Below are positions 33,987 through 42,127 of a DNA stretch of 46,482 nt, piece by piece. Source of the DNA: an uncultured Mucispirillum sp. Lineage in GTDB: Bacteria > Chrysiogenota > Deferribacteres > Deferribacterales > Mucispirillaceae. The position numbers were made by a program, and so were the translations under genes. The notes below the pieces were generated by a model that saw only the letters and a program-made list of their open reading frames with translations, was not told the origin of the DNA and did no database searches. Every line of letters starts with the position of its first letter. The stretch's first letter is position 1. The stretch is from positions 1 to 46,482 of the forward strand of contig CALVEY010000017.1 in assembly GCA_944326705.1 (NCBI GenBank), read 5' to 3'.

Positions 33987-35072
33987 TTATTTTGCAAGAC
34001 TTCTATAATATATCAGAAATATACCAATACATAAAAATACTACAATAGGCCCAAAAGTTGCAGCTATTGGTGGTAAAATACCGCTTGAGCCAAGGGAGCG
34101 GCTGCTGTGCTGCACTAATATAAATATAAGTGAAATAGAAAAAGTAATAGATGCATTTTTTACAATAGAATAATTTCTTGAAAAATTAATAGATATAGGA
34201 TAAAGCAAAATAATTAAAACAATTACAGATACAGCATACGCAAATTTGTAATATAAATTAAGCTCTAATGTATCAGTATTTATTCCCTTTTCACTAAAAA
34301 GCTGGATTAATGTATATAATTCTGTTGGAGTATATACACGAGTATCACCAGTTGATATAGATATAAGCCTGTCCCATGAATTATCATTTAATACATTTTT
34401 GTCAATATATTTAATCTCTGGCGGATTGCTTAATATACTCATCTGCTGAATATTATATGCAACCCATTTATCATCTTCTTTAACAAGCTTTTCCATTTTA
34501 TTAATATATGCTATTTTACCATTTTTATCTGGTATATATTCATCTACACCGTATATTGTTTTTTCTGAAATGGAAACAAGAGAAATATGAGTAATCACCT
34601 GATTTTTATCTAAAAACCATGTGTTATAAAAACCACTGGCCTTATTTGATACTGGCATATCGCGCATAGTATTTAACATATTTTCACGGACTACACGTAC
34701 TTCTGGAATAGCCTTATACTCCATAAAAATCATAAAAGAGCTTAACACAATACCAACTAAAATAAGTGGAATAGAAAGCCTGCCAAGAGAGCCGCCTATA
34801 ACCATATATGCAAGCAGCTCATTACTGCGCATAAGTATTATCATAGTAATAATAATGCTGACAGCTACTATCATAGGAACAAGCTGATTTATACCAAGAA
34901 CGATACCGTATGTTGCTACAACTATAAAATCAACAGCAGAATATTTATAACCTTCTAATATGTTAAGGTTGCCATAAGCAGAAGAAAGCCATTGAAGCAT
35001 TATAACAAATAAGGATACAATAGTTAAGTTTTTCAAAAATAATTTTAATAAGTACCAGCTAAATTTATTCAC
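33987..35072 (-). CDS. lptG: LptF/LptG family LPS export permease
   Basis: Inner-membrane component of the Lpt machine that lifts LPS out of the membrane, 361 aa. Three N-terminal and three C-terminal helices flank a periplasmic jellyroll (about residues 120-270). The conserved stretch near residues 85-135 (MRSNELLAYMVIGGS, then EYKAIPEVRVVRENML) matches the LptF/G coupling region that contacts LptB. N-terminal features (YSAVDFIVVATYGIVL) look closer to LptG than LptF, but this is a modest distinction. It precedes the flippase/glycosyltransferase genes by 75 bases on the same strand. Confidence 0.8.
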   Translation of the reverse strand: MNKFSWYLLKLFLKNLTIVSLFVIMLQWLSSAYGNLNILEGYKYSAVDFIVVATYGIVLGINQLVPMIVAVSIIITMIILMRSNELLAYMVIGGSLGRLSIPLILVGIVLSSFMIFMEYKAIPEVRVVRENMLNTMRDMPVSNKASGFYNTWFLDKNQVITHISLVSISEKTIYGVDEYIPDKNGKIAYINKMEKLVKEDDKWVAYNIQQMSILSNPPEIKYIDKNVLNDNSWDRLISISTGDTRVYTPTELYTLIQLFSEKGINTDTLELNLYYKFAYAVSVIVLIILLYPISINFSRNYSIVKNASITFSISLIFILVQHSSRSLGSSGILPPIAATFGPIVVFLCIGIFLIYYRSLAK

Positions 35073-35137
35073 AAATAACCTTGATAAATAGTGTATAAAT
35101 TTATACTACAAAAATCATAAGAATTCAATTAAAAAAA

Positions 35138-35167
35138 GCTGCTAAAACTATACAAGATTTTAGCAGC
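35138..35167 (-). terminator. terminator after the Pro/Gln-rich exported protein
   Basis: GCTGCTAAAA (35138-35147) and TTTTAGCAGC (35158-35167) form a perfect 10-bp stem with a 10-base loop, followed on the minus strand by a T run. It separates the gene at 35175 from lptG. Confidence 0.85.
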
Positions 35168-35174
35168 CTGACTA

Positions 35175-35612
35175 TTAATGCTGAGGGGTGTATGGCTCAG
35201 GCACTTTATTTCCTGCTGCCTGATTCGTGTTTTGAGTATTTACTGGAGCAGGTGTATTATTCTGCTGAACATTTGCCTGCATATTGTTTTGTACATTTCC
35301 TGCTTGAGCTGGTGGATTTTTTTGATAAAACCCATTCTTTTCTGCATAATTTCTCCAGTATCTGCAAGTCATACCTTTATACTCATAGCCTAATATACAT
35401 TTATAATAATCTTCTAAATAATCATCATAATCATCTCTAACATAAAAAGGCACAGAGCTCATTGGTGGTGGTGGTGGCAGGCTCATAACAGTATAACCAT
35501 TATATGGGTTATATGATGGCGAACCACTGTAATAAAAATCATCTGCTATTGCAAAATTAACTGCTGCAAGCAGAATGCTGAAAAGTAATAGTAAAAAAGA
35601 TACGCGCTTCAT
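35175..35612 (-). CDS. small exported Pro/Gln/Asn-rich protein
   Basis: I do not recognise this protein (145 aa). It has a signal peptide (MKRVSFLLLLFSILLAAVNFAIA). A Tyr/Pro-rich segment including a run of five prolines (SLPPPPPMSSV) follows. The central piece has two cysteines (DYYKCILGYEYKGMTCRYWR) that may form a disulfide. The C-terminal half is a disordered Gln/Asn/Pro tail. The small Cys-containing piece looks like a folded mini-domain on an unstructured tail, suggesting an envelope or surface protein. It has its own terminator. Confidence 0.6.
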   Translation of the reverse strand: MKRVSFLLLLFSILLAAVNFAIADDFYYSGSPSYNPYNGYTVMSLPPPPPMSSVPFYVRDDYDDYLEDYYKCILGYEYKGMTCRYWRNYAEKNGFYQKNPPAQAGNVQNNMQANVQQNNTPAPVNTQNTNQAAGNKVPEPYTPQH

Positions 35613-35692
35613 TTGTAACTCCTTAAATCATATATCTTACATCATAAGACGAAAGATATTGAATAAGGTTACAAACAAAGCTAAAAAAGAAA

Positions 35693-36148
35693 TTATACAT
35701 TACGAGTTAAATAGTTTGTATAATCAATTGTTACAGGCTCATAATCTTCTTCAAAAAGGTGGGAAGATATAACAAAGTCTGCAGTTGAACGAGTACATGC
35801 AATTACTACATTATAAACTGAGCATAAACGCTCTAAGGCTTTAATATCCACATCATGCGGCTGAGTAGTCATAGGGTCTATAAAGAATATTAAAATATCT
35901 ACATGACCGCTTGCTATTAATGAGCCCATTTGCTGGTCGCCGCCAAGTGGACCTGATTTTAATTTAATAATATCAGCTGCTTTATCTGGCTCTCTGCGTA
36001 AAAATACTTCTTCTACTAAACGGCCGGTTGTGCCTGTACATATTAATTTATGGGGCATTAATCTTTTATAATTAAACTCTACCCATTCCACCATATCTCT
36101 TTTTCTTGCATCATGCGCTACAAGACCAATAGATTTGATTTTTTTCAT
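35693..36148 (-). CDS. mgsA: methylglyoxal synthase
   Basis: Converts dihydroxyacetone phosphate to methylglyoxal and phosphate, a bypass that relieves phosphosugar stress. The protein has 151 aa. The phosphate-binding N-terminus (GLVAHDARKRDMVEWVEF) and the TGTTGRL loop are present. The catalytic Asp lies in KSGPLGGDQQMGSLIASG, and the FFIDPMTTQPHDVDIKALERL segment is diagnostic. The length is normal. It is transcribed alone. Confidence 0.95.
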   Translation of the reverse strand: MKKIKSIGLVAHDARKRDMVEWVEFNYKRLMPHKLICTGTTGRLVEEVFLRREPDKAADIIKLKSGPLGGDQQMGSLIASGHVDILIFFIDPMTTQPHDVDIKALERLCSVYNVVIACTRSTADFVISSHLFEEDYEPVTIDYTNYLTRNV

Positions 36149-36420
36149 ACCTAAAATAACTCCTTATAAATATATTATTTTTATTAAGCTAGAAGTTATA
36201 TACCTATTTTTATATTAATACAACAACTATTTTTATTAAGTTTATATGATTTTACTTAACTTATTTATAATTTAGGATATATATTTGCAAAATTTTTGTA
36301 AAAAGTCATAAAACAAGCCTTTTTATATATAAATTTTATTATATACTTTTTTTCTATGATTAATATGTTTCTTCCTTGAAAACTATTATTTTATAATATA
36401 ATATAGAAAATGGAGATGTT

Positions 36421-37086
36421 ATGACAAAAGAAAAAGCGCTTGAAATTTTTGCTTCCAAATTTATGGGCACATCAGATTTAAAAATTGTAGAAGCTGTTAA
36501 ACCAATAACAAAAGTAGTTATGCTTGAAAATAAAGATACTCTTTTTAATGAAAATGAAAAGGCAAACTATTTCTACTATGTAATAAGCGGCAATATTAAG
36601 CTTTCAAAAATAAATCTTGATGGTAAAGAGATGATTATTAGAATAGTTCATAGTAATGAAATATTTGCTGAAGCAATGCTTTATGGAAGAAATACCTACC
36701 CTGTAAATTCTACAGCTATTAATAAAACTTATCTTTTAGCAATAAATATATCTGGTTTTAAAGAGCTTTGTTATACTAATCAGGAATTTATATTAAAACT
36801 GTTTGTTATAATGAGCCACCAGCTGCGTTATTTTGTAGACAGGATAAATGACTTATCATCATCTGATACCACATCAAGACTTTTAAAATATCTGCATAAA
36901 TTAAAAGAAAAAACAGGCAGCAGCACTATCACTCTGCCTATTCCTAAGCGGGATTTAGCCATGCTTTTAGGTGCTGCACCAGAAACAATATCCCGCATAT
37001 TTGCAAAACTCCAAAATGATGGGTTTATATCTTTTAATAGTAAAGAAATAACTATATTAAAAGATATAAACGAATATACAAATTAA
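36421..37086 (+). CDS. Crp/Fnr family transcriptional regulator
   Basis: Regulator of 221 aa. It has a cyclic-nucleotide-binding-type beta roll (about residues 20-125), a dimer helix (about 125-150) and a winged helix-turn-helix (about 155-215). The recognition helix reads AAPETISRIFAKLQNDGF; the E-x-x-S-R pattern is Fnr/Dnr-like, not Crp-like. The N-terminal cysteine cluster of Fnr is missing (one Cys only), so it does not sense oxygen by a [4Fe-4S] cluster. The family includes Dnr/Nnr/HcpR proteins that sense nitric oxide. Its position next to ccsA, resB and the nitrite reductase makes nitrogen-oxide control plausible. A TTGAAA and overlapping TATAAT hexamers lie 15-45 bases upstream of the ATG. 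Confidence 0.88.
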   Translation: MTKEKALEIFASKFMGTSDLKIVEAVKPITKVVMLENKDTLFNENEKANYFYYVISGNIKLSKINLDGKEMIIRIVHSNEIFAEAMLYGRNTYPVNSTAINKTYLLAINISGFKELCYTNQEFILKLFVIMSHQLRYFVDRINDLSSSDTTSRLLKYLHKLKEKTGSSTITLPIPKRDLAMLLGAAPETISRIFAKLQNDGFISFNSKEITILKDINEYTN

Positions 37087-38129
37087 ATACTGCCGTAGCT
37101 GTGCAGCCCTGAGAATAACAGGTTAACACCTAAATATGTAAAAATAGTCACTAAAAAGCCGATTAATGCTATTGATGCTGCCATTTCTTTTGACCATTTT
37201 CCAGAGTATCTTCCATGTAAATATATGCCGTAAATTACCCATGTAATAAATGCCCATGTTTCTTTTGGGTCCCAGCTCCAGTATCTGCCCCAGGAAGTCT
37301 CTGCCCATACAGCTCCAAAAACTAAACCGCCTATTGTAAATATGGCAAACCCTGCTGTTATAAACTTATATATTATTCTTTCAAGCATATCTAAATCAAA
37401 ATCTATATTTTTAAACAGGTTTTTAATAGAAAGCCCATATATATAAAAAAGAATGCTGCATATTATCATTAAAAGTATATATAATATATCAATAAAGCTG
37501 CTTGAGCCAAAAACTTTTGTTAATATTAAAAATATTATAGTTGCAGAAGATACCCCTAAAACTAATGTCCATATAATATAATAGTAGCTTTTTCTTTTTT
37601 GTGATACTTTTATTAAATAAAGTAAAGCTGCAATAGCAGATACTGCAAAACATACATAAGCTATAAAACTTAATGATACATGGGCTAAAAGCCAGTTGCT
37701 TTGTAATGCAGGCACAAGTGGATTTAAATTAGATGATGCACCTATTGCATTTATAAAAAGCACTGTTGCGCCGCTTATTGCAAAAGCAAAAGCACCAAGA
37801 GATTTATTTTTTGTTTTAAACTCTAATACTACATAAAATAATGCAAGTAAAAGAGCAAAAAACATAAGAGATTCATACAGGTTTGTAATAGGCACAGCTC
37901 TTAATATACCGCCGCCTGCAAACTCATAAAACTCTATCCACCTCATAAAAAATGAAATAAGATGAATAGCTGTGCCAGTAACACCAGCAATAGTTGCTGC
38001 AAGAGAAGTATTTTTATTTTTAAAAATCAGGTAAAATGTATATAACACCATAGCTAAAATATATAATATACCTGCTATGCCAACCATTTTATCAGTTATT
38101 ACTGTAAGAGTTGATGCTGCATGTTCCAT
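37083..38129 (-). CDS. ccsA: cytochrome c biogenesis protein CcsA
   Basis: System II heme exporter/lyase subunit, 348 aa, with about eight helices. The tryptophan-rich heme-handling motif WGRYWSWDPKETWAF lies near residues 280-295, and conserved His residues flank it (HGRYSGKW, HVSLSF). CcsA with ResB passes heme to the periplasm and joins it to CXXCH cysteines. It follows resB by 5 bases. Its stop codon overlaps that of the convergent Crp/Fnr gene. Confidence 0.93.
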   Translation of the reverse strand: MEHAASTLTVITDKMVGIAGILYILAMVLYTFYLIFKNKNTSLAATIAGVTGTAIHLISFFMRWIEFYEFAGGGILRAVPITNLYESLMFFALLLALFYVVLEFKTKNKSLGAFAFAISGATVLFINAIGASSNLNPLVPALQSNWLLAHVSLSFIAYVCFAVSAIAALLYLIKVSQKRKSYYYIIWTLVLGVSSATIIFLILTKVFGSSSFIDILYILLMIICSILFYIYGLSIKNLFKNIDFDLDMLERIIYKFITAGFAIFTIGGLVFGAVWAETSWGRYWSWDPKETWAFITWVIYGIYLHGRYSGKWSKEMAASIALIGFLVTIFTYLGVNLLFSGLHSYGSI

Positions 38130-38134
38130 AAAGA

Positions 38135-39499
38135 CTATTTCTCCTTACTTATATTAAAATGTTTGTAAAATTTATCTGCAGGGTTTACAAGCGGGAATTT
38201 TCTGTGAGTAAAAATTTTATACTTTAATACCCCGTTAGATACTGTAAAAATAATGGCAGTATAGTTTAGAAGATAGATAAAAACTACACCAAAGCATAAA
38301 AGTATGCCGCCTAAATAAACAATAGAAATACCAGGGTTATACTTTACAGAAAAACCACTGTATACCACATCTTTTAATTCCTTAAACTGAAAAGACATTT
38401 TAAGAGGCTCTACATAAGCAGGCTCTTGAGAATAAAGGGGAAGCCAGCCGCCCATAAGCCCTTTACCCTCTTTATCATATACTGCCAAATATAAGGCAGG
38501 GTTTACAAGGTTGTATGATTTATTATAATATTCTCCAGTCTGGCTGTTATAAGCAATATCTGTATAAAAATCTCTGACTACTATTTTATAATCATCAAAA
38601 TCATAGGCTTTATTATATTTTAAGTCTACTCTTTCAGATTTATTATCTTTTGATATAAATACATTCATCAGCATATCATTATGGGCTGACTGACCATAAC
38701 TTGCCTGATAAAAAACTACATCTTTATATTTTAATGGATGGTTTACATTAATATCTGTATTTTTTACTTCGTTATTATTTTCTATTATACTTATATTACT
38801 TGTAAAAGCTTTTGCAGTTTTTGTTCCTTCATAAAATTCAATATTAAAATCATTTAATTTAACAGCAAAATTTAATGGCACTTTTTCACCATTTTGTTTT
38901 TCCACTTCATTTGATGTCTGGTTTTCAAAAACAAGCATAGAGCCGGAAAACCCCATATAATGACCAACAAAAGCACCTATCATAATAAAAATTATACCAA
39001 AGTGAGTAATTATTACACCATATCTGCCTGGTTTATGATGCTCTGCTTTTACTAAATTATTATTTTCAGGGCTGCGGCTGACATTCCAGCCTTCTTTATA
39101 AAAAAAGTCTGTAACTTCTGAAATGTCTTTACTAAACTCTATTTCATTTTTTAAGCTGTTTTCATCTATAAAAGGAAAGCCTTTTTTTGCAAATGGAAAA
39201 AGCTTAAAAGTGCATATAAGCAGGTTAATTGTAAAAAGAGAAAGTAATGTAATAAATAATGGGCTTGTATAAATATTTAAAAGTCCAAAGGTAGATGCAA
39301 ACTCTTTAAATGCGTCAGTTGAAGGGTTAAAAAATAAAGAAATTATAAAATTATATTTAATTTTATCAACAGAAGCATCTGAAATAATACTGCCGATTAT
39401 AGATAAAATAATAAGACATATAACTAAAAAAAATGCAAACTTTATTGAGCCTAATATTTTAAGAGCAGGTTTAATGTATAAATTGTAAAAATTTTTCAT
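38135..39499 (-). CDS. resB: cytochrome c biogenesis protein ResB/Ccs1
   Basis: Partner of CcsA in System II, 454 aa. Three N-terminal helices (KFAFFLVICLIILSIIGSII and following) and a fourth near residue 400 flank a large periplasmic domain. Family landmarks are HHKPGRYGVIITHFGIIFIMIGAF and the periplasmic VNHPLKYKDVVFYQASYG. It is thought to hold apocytochrome thiols for CcsA. ResB and CcsA are fused into one CcsBA protein in Epsilonproteobacteria such as Wolinella, but are separate here. They follow the octaheme reductase on the same strand, beyond a terminator. Confidence 0.93.
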   Translation of the reverse strand: MKNFYNLYIKPALKILGSIKFAFFLVICLIILSIIGSIISDASVDKIKYNFIISLFFNPSTDAFKEFASTFGLLNIYTSPLFITLLSLFTINLLICTFKLFPFAKKGFPFIDENSLKNEIEFSKDISEVTDFFYKEGWNVSRSPENNNLVKAEHHKPGRYGVIITHFGIIFIMIGAFVGHYMGFSGSMLVFENQTSNEVEKQNGEKVPLNFAVKLNDFNIEFYEGTKTAKAFTSNISIIENNNEVKNTDINVNHPLKYKDVVFYQASYGQSAHNDMLMNVFISKDNKSERVDLKYNKAYDFDDYKIVVRDFYTDIAYNSQTGEYYNKSYNLVNPALYLAVYDKEGKGLMGGWLPLYSQEPAYVEPLKMSFQFKELKDVVYSGFSVKYNPGISIVYLGGILLCFGVVFIYLLNYTAIIFTVSNGVLKYKIFTHRKFPLVNPADKFYKHFNISKEK

Positions 39500-39604
39500 C
39501 AGAACATTCCTTAGATATTTTATAAAGAACTTATATATAATAAATTATTTATAAAATGAATAAGAAATAATCAAGTGTCCAATTTTTCTACACAGTCAAA
39601 AAAA

Positions 39605-39634
39605 GGGCAGCAGACTTAATCTGCCACCCTGCAT
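39605..39634 (-). terminator. terminator of the octaheme reductase gene
   Basis: GGG-CA-GCAGA and TCTGC-CA-CCC pair around a CTTAA loop (39605-39629), with a small internal mismatch. A run of seven T follows on the minus strand. It lies about 16 bases after the stop codon, so resB-ccsA probably depend partly on their own promoter. Confidence 0.75.
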
Positions 39635-39645
39635 TTATATGGTTA

Positions 39646-41514
39646 CTATCTAGCAGCTAATTTTTTCATAGCAGCATCAAGCATATCATAACCTTTCATA
39701 GATTCATTAATTGATTGAGTTAATGATTCTCTAGCAAGTGCTGGGTTATGGAAGCCATCAGAGTTTTCTGCAGTCCAGTATTCCCAAAGGATATGAGCTT
39801 TTGTATGTTGAGTTCTTGCTGCATCTAATGTAGCTTTATCAACACCTAAGCGTTCTGCTAATGCTATTGTGTCTATTAATTGAGCAAGCCAGAATTCAGC
39901 TTTTCTCATTTTACCAGTAGTGTAAGTTTTGATAGAATCAATAGAGTATTTAGCATCTTCTGCTGTCCAGTTAGTAGATACTTTTACATAGTCAGCATCT
40001 TTACCCTGCCAGTTAGCATGTTTATCTGCACCTGTGCCGTGGCAGTCAGAAGTTAAGCATGTAGCATCAAGAATATATCTTGGAGATTGAACAAAGTGAG
40101 AAGTATATTCTAATTTGCCGCCTTTTTCAACTGTTTCCATGTGACATTGTACGCATGATACGCCAGCTTTATCGTGGATAGAGTTGTAGTATGTTTCAAA
40201 TTCTGGGTGCTGACCTTTCCAAAGCATTGCACCAGAGAATTTATTTTTAAAGTCAGCAAATTTTAAGTTTACAAAGTAGTGGTCATATAATGCAAGTGCA
40301 TTTTTAAGTGGGAAATGGTTAGTTCTTGGGTCATCAAAACCAATTTTCGCACCAGTAACAGTATCTGTTCCTGCAGCACAGTTATATTCTACGTGACATT
40401 GAGCACACTGTAAAGTTTGTCTTCTTGGGTCATCTTTTGGAAGAATAGCAATTTTTCTAATCATTTTTGGCTCAGTATCATCCATCATACTTCTTGTAGT
40501 AATAACACGAACTTCTGCTTTAACTTTATTAGGGTCTGATTGATACAGGTTGTTTTTAGCATAAGCAGCATCACTTGTCATTGCTTCAATTAAAGCATCA
40601 CGAACAATTCTTGGCTCTGCAGAGTGTGGGTCGTGGCAGAAGAAGCAGTTAAGAGCATGGTTCATATTTTTAGCCATTTCAACTGGGTTAGAAAGTCTAG
40701 ACCATTTAGCTTTTGGATTTGGCTCACCAAGGTATGCCCAGTCAAGCATATGGTCCATAGTTTTACAGTTCATACATACTGGGTTAACAGCTCTTGCAGT
40801 TTGTGGAAGGTCTTTAAAATTAGGGTCTTTTTCTTTTGCATCATATAATACATCCCAAACTGGACCTGATTCAAAAATATAATTCCACCCGTCTTTTGGC
40901 TGGAACTGACCGCCAAAAGCTCTGTCTACAACAAATTGGTCAATAAGCATTAATGAGTGAGAACGAGTTGCTGCATGTTCTTTTGTAAAACCATAAGGAG
41001 CCATCAGTTTATCCCATGCTGGGTTTGGAGAACGGCCGTTAAAGTTAGATTTTTCAAAACGAGCTGGTCTGTGTTTGCCCACATCTAAGAATGAGTGCAT
41101 TTGGCTGTCGTGGCATTGTCCGCATGCTTCCCAGTTCATATTAACTTTTGGTCTGTTTTCTGGTGTAGGATTTTCTGTATGTTCTGTAGTAATGTCAAAG
41201 TGACAGTTAGTACAGTCTAAATCTTTGTGTAAACCTCTTGTGTGAAGCTCACTTACACCTTCGTGACATGAAAAACAAGTTTCTTTATCTGTTTTTCCTG
41301 TTTGTGACTTTACTTTTTCTGCTGCAAGAGTAAAATCAGCTTTTGTTGCAGCTAATGCGCCTCTATCATAGCTTGCTTTAACTACAGCATTATCTGCAGC
41401 AGGTTGTGCAGAAGCAGTATTAGCAGCCCCATTATTATTTGTGCATGCAGATGCAACAACAAATAATAAAGCTGTGATAAAAGCCATTACTGAATATTTT
41501 AGCGTTTTCTTCAT
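39646..41514 (-). CDS. onr: octaheme cytochrome c nitrite reductase, lipoprotein
   Basis: Multiheme reductase of 622 aa expected to reduce nitrite to ammonium with six electrons. Eight heme sites can be read: CXXCH at 80, 101 and 131, the catalytic CXXCK at 247 (CMNCK), CXXCH at 290, 370 and 454, and an unusual CX4CH at 486-492 (CLTSDCH). The last five copy the pentaheme NrfA core, with Tyr377 (CHVEY) and His436 (KGQHPEFE) at active-site positions. Three extra hemes precede them, as in the Thioalkalivibrio octaheme enzyme. A lipobox (VVASAC24) predicts a membrane anchor. The ATG at 41514 has AGGAGG. It is divergent from napMADGH. The gene symbol follows enzyme use; nrfA-like is the alternative name. 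Confidence 0.9.
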   Translation of the reverse strand: MKKTLKYSVMAFITALLFVVASACTNNNGAANTASAQPAADNAVVKASYDRGALAATKADFTLAAEKVKSQTGKTDKETCFSCHEGVSELHTRGLHKDLDCTNCHFDITTEHTENPTPENRPKVNMNWEACGQCHDSQMHSFLDVGKHRPARFEKSNFNGRSPNPAWDKLMAPYGFTKEHAATRSHSLMLIDQFVVDRAFGGQFQPKDGWNYIFESGPVWDVLYDAKEKDPNFKDLPQTARAVNPVCMNCKTMDHMLDWAYLGEPNPKAKWSRLSNPVEMAKNMNHALNCFFCHDPHSAEPRIVRDALIEAMTSDAAYAKNNLYQSDPNKVKAEVRVITTRSMMDDTEPKMIRKIAILPKDDPRRQTLQCAQCHVEYNCAAGTDTVTGAKIGFDDPRTNHFPLKNALALYDHYFVNLKFADFKNKFSGAMLWKGQHPEFETYYNSIHDKAGVSCVQCHMETVEKGGKLEYTSHFVQSPRYILDATCLTSDCHGTGADKHANWQGKDADYVKVSTNWTAEDAKYSIDSIKTYTTGKMRKAEFWLAQLIDTIALAERLGVDKATLDAARTQHTKAHILWEYWTAENSDGFHNPALARESLTQSINESMKGYDMLDAAMKKLAAR

Positions 41515-41597
41515 AACATCCTCCTCATAAGATATTATTTTTATAACTATAGCATACATGCAATAAAGTAAATGTGTTGCAAAAGTGGTGCAAAAAT

Positions 41598-41617
41598 TGT
41601 AAAGATTTATCTTTACA
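41598..41617. promoter_or_regulatory. perfect 20-bp palindrome between the divergent nitrite and nitrate operons
   Basis: TGTAAAGATTTATCTTTACA has perfect 9-bp arms around TT. Its centre lies about 93 bases from the reductase ATG and 98 bases from the napM ATG, almost exactly midway. This is the size and symmetry of a Crp/Fnr-family or other homodimer operator. Confidence 0.7.
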
Positions 41618-41705
41618 TAATTTTTCTACATAATGACAAACTTAACAACATATTTTCATAATATATGATATAGTATTAATGTAAGCAAATCATTTGGAGG
41701 AATGT

Positions 41706-42113
41706 ATGAAACAATCTATCATATTTCTAACACTTTTATTTACACTTATTTTTTCTGTGTCTTTTGCTCAGACAGAAGCAGTGGAACACCCATTACCAAT
41801 GGATGGTAAAGACTGTGCAGTATGCCATGCACCAGGAAGCACTGAAGAAATACCTGCAGACCCAGCAGCTTATCAAGAATGGGCTGACTCTATGCACGGA
41901 TTAAACAGCGTAAAATGTGTAACATGCCACGGGGAAGAATCTACATTTAAAGCAGATTCTAATATTAATATATGTTTATCATGTCACCCAACAGAAACAA
42001 CAGTTATTAATAGAAAAGCAGATATTGGAGATAATGGTCTTATATGCTCTGCATGTCATAAAGTTCACAGTTTCACTGTAACAAAAGAAGCAAAACCTGT
42101 TCATACTAAATAA
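41706..42113 (+). CDS. napM: tetraheme cytochrome c, NapM-like
   Basis: Exported cytochrome of 135 aa. After the signal peptide (MKQSIIFLTLLFTLIFSVSFA) come four CXXCH sites at 37, 71, 90 and 114. Its place directly before napA and its size fit NapM, the tetraheme partner of NapA in Desulfovibrio-type nap clusters, where it relays electrons from the quinol dehydrogenase. It has no NapC/NirT-type membrane anchor helix, so it should be soluble in the periplasm. The ATG at 41706 with GGAGG five bases upstream is preferred to an in-frame TTG at 41694. NapA starts 14 bases after its stop. Confidence 0.8.
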   Translation: MKQSIIFLTLLFTLIFSVSFAQTEAVEHPLPMDGKDCAVCHAPGSTEEIPADPAAYQEWADSMHGLNSVKCVTCHGEESTFKADSNINICLSCHPTETTVINRKADIGDNGLICSACHKVHSFTVTKEAKPVHTK

Positions 42114-42127
42114 AGGGGGCTATTAAT

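Noticed and set aside
36149-36420. Fnr/Dnr box (TTGAT-N4-ATCAA) for the Crp/Fnr regulator
   Set aside because: No such site here or upstream of the nap and onr genes; the nearby AT-rich half-words are not symmetric.
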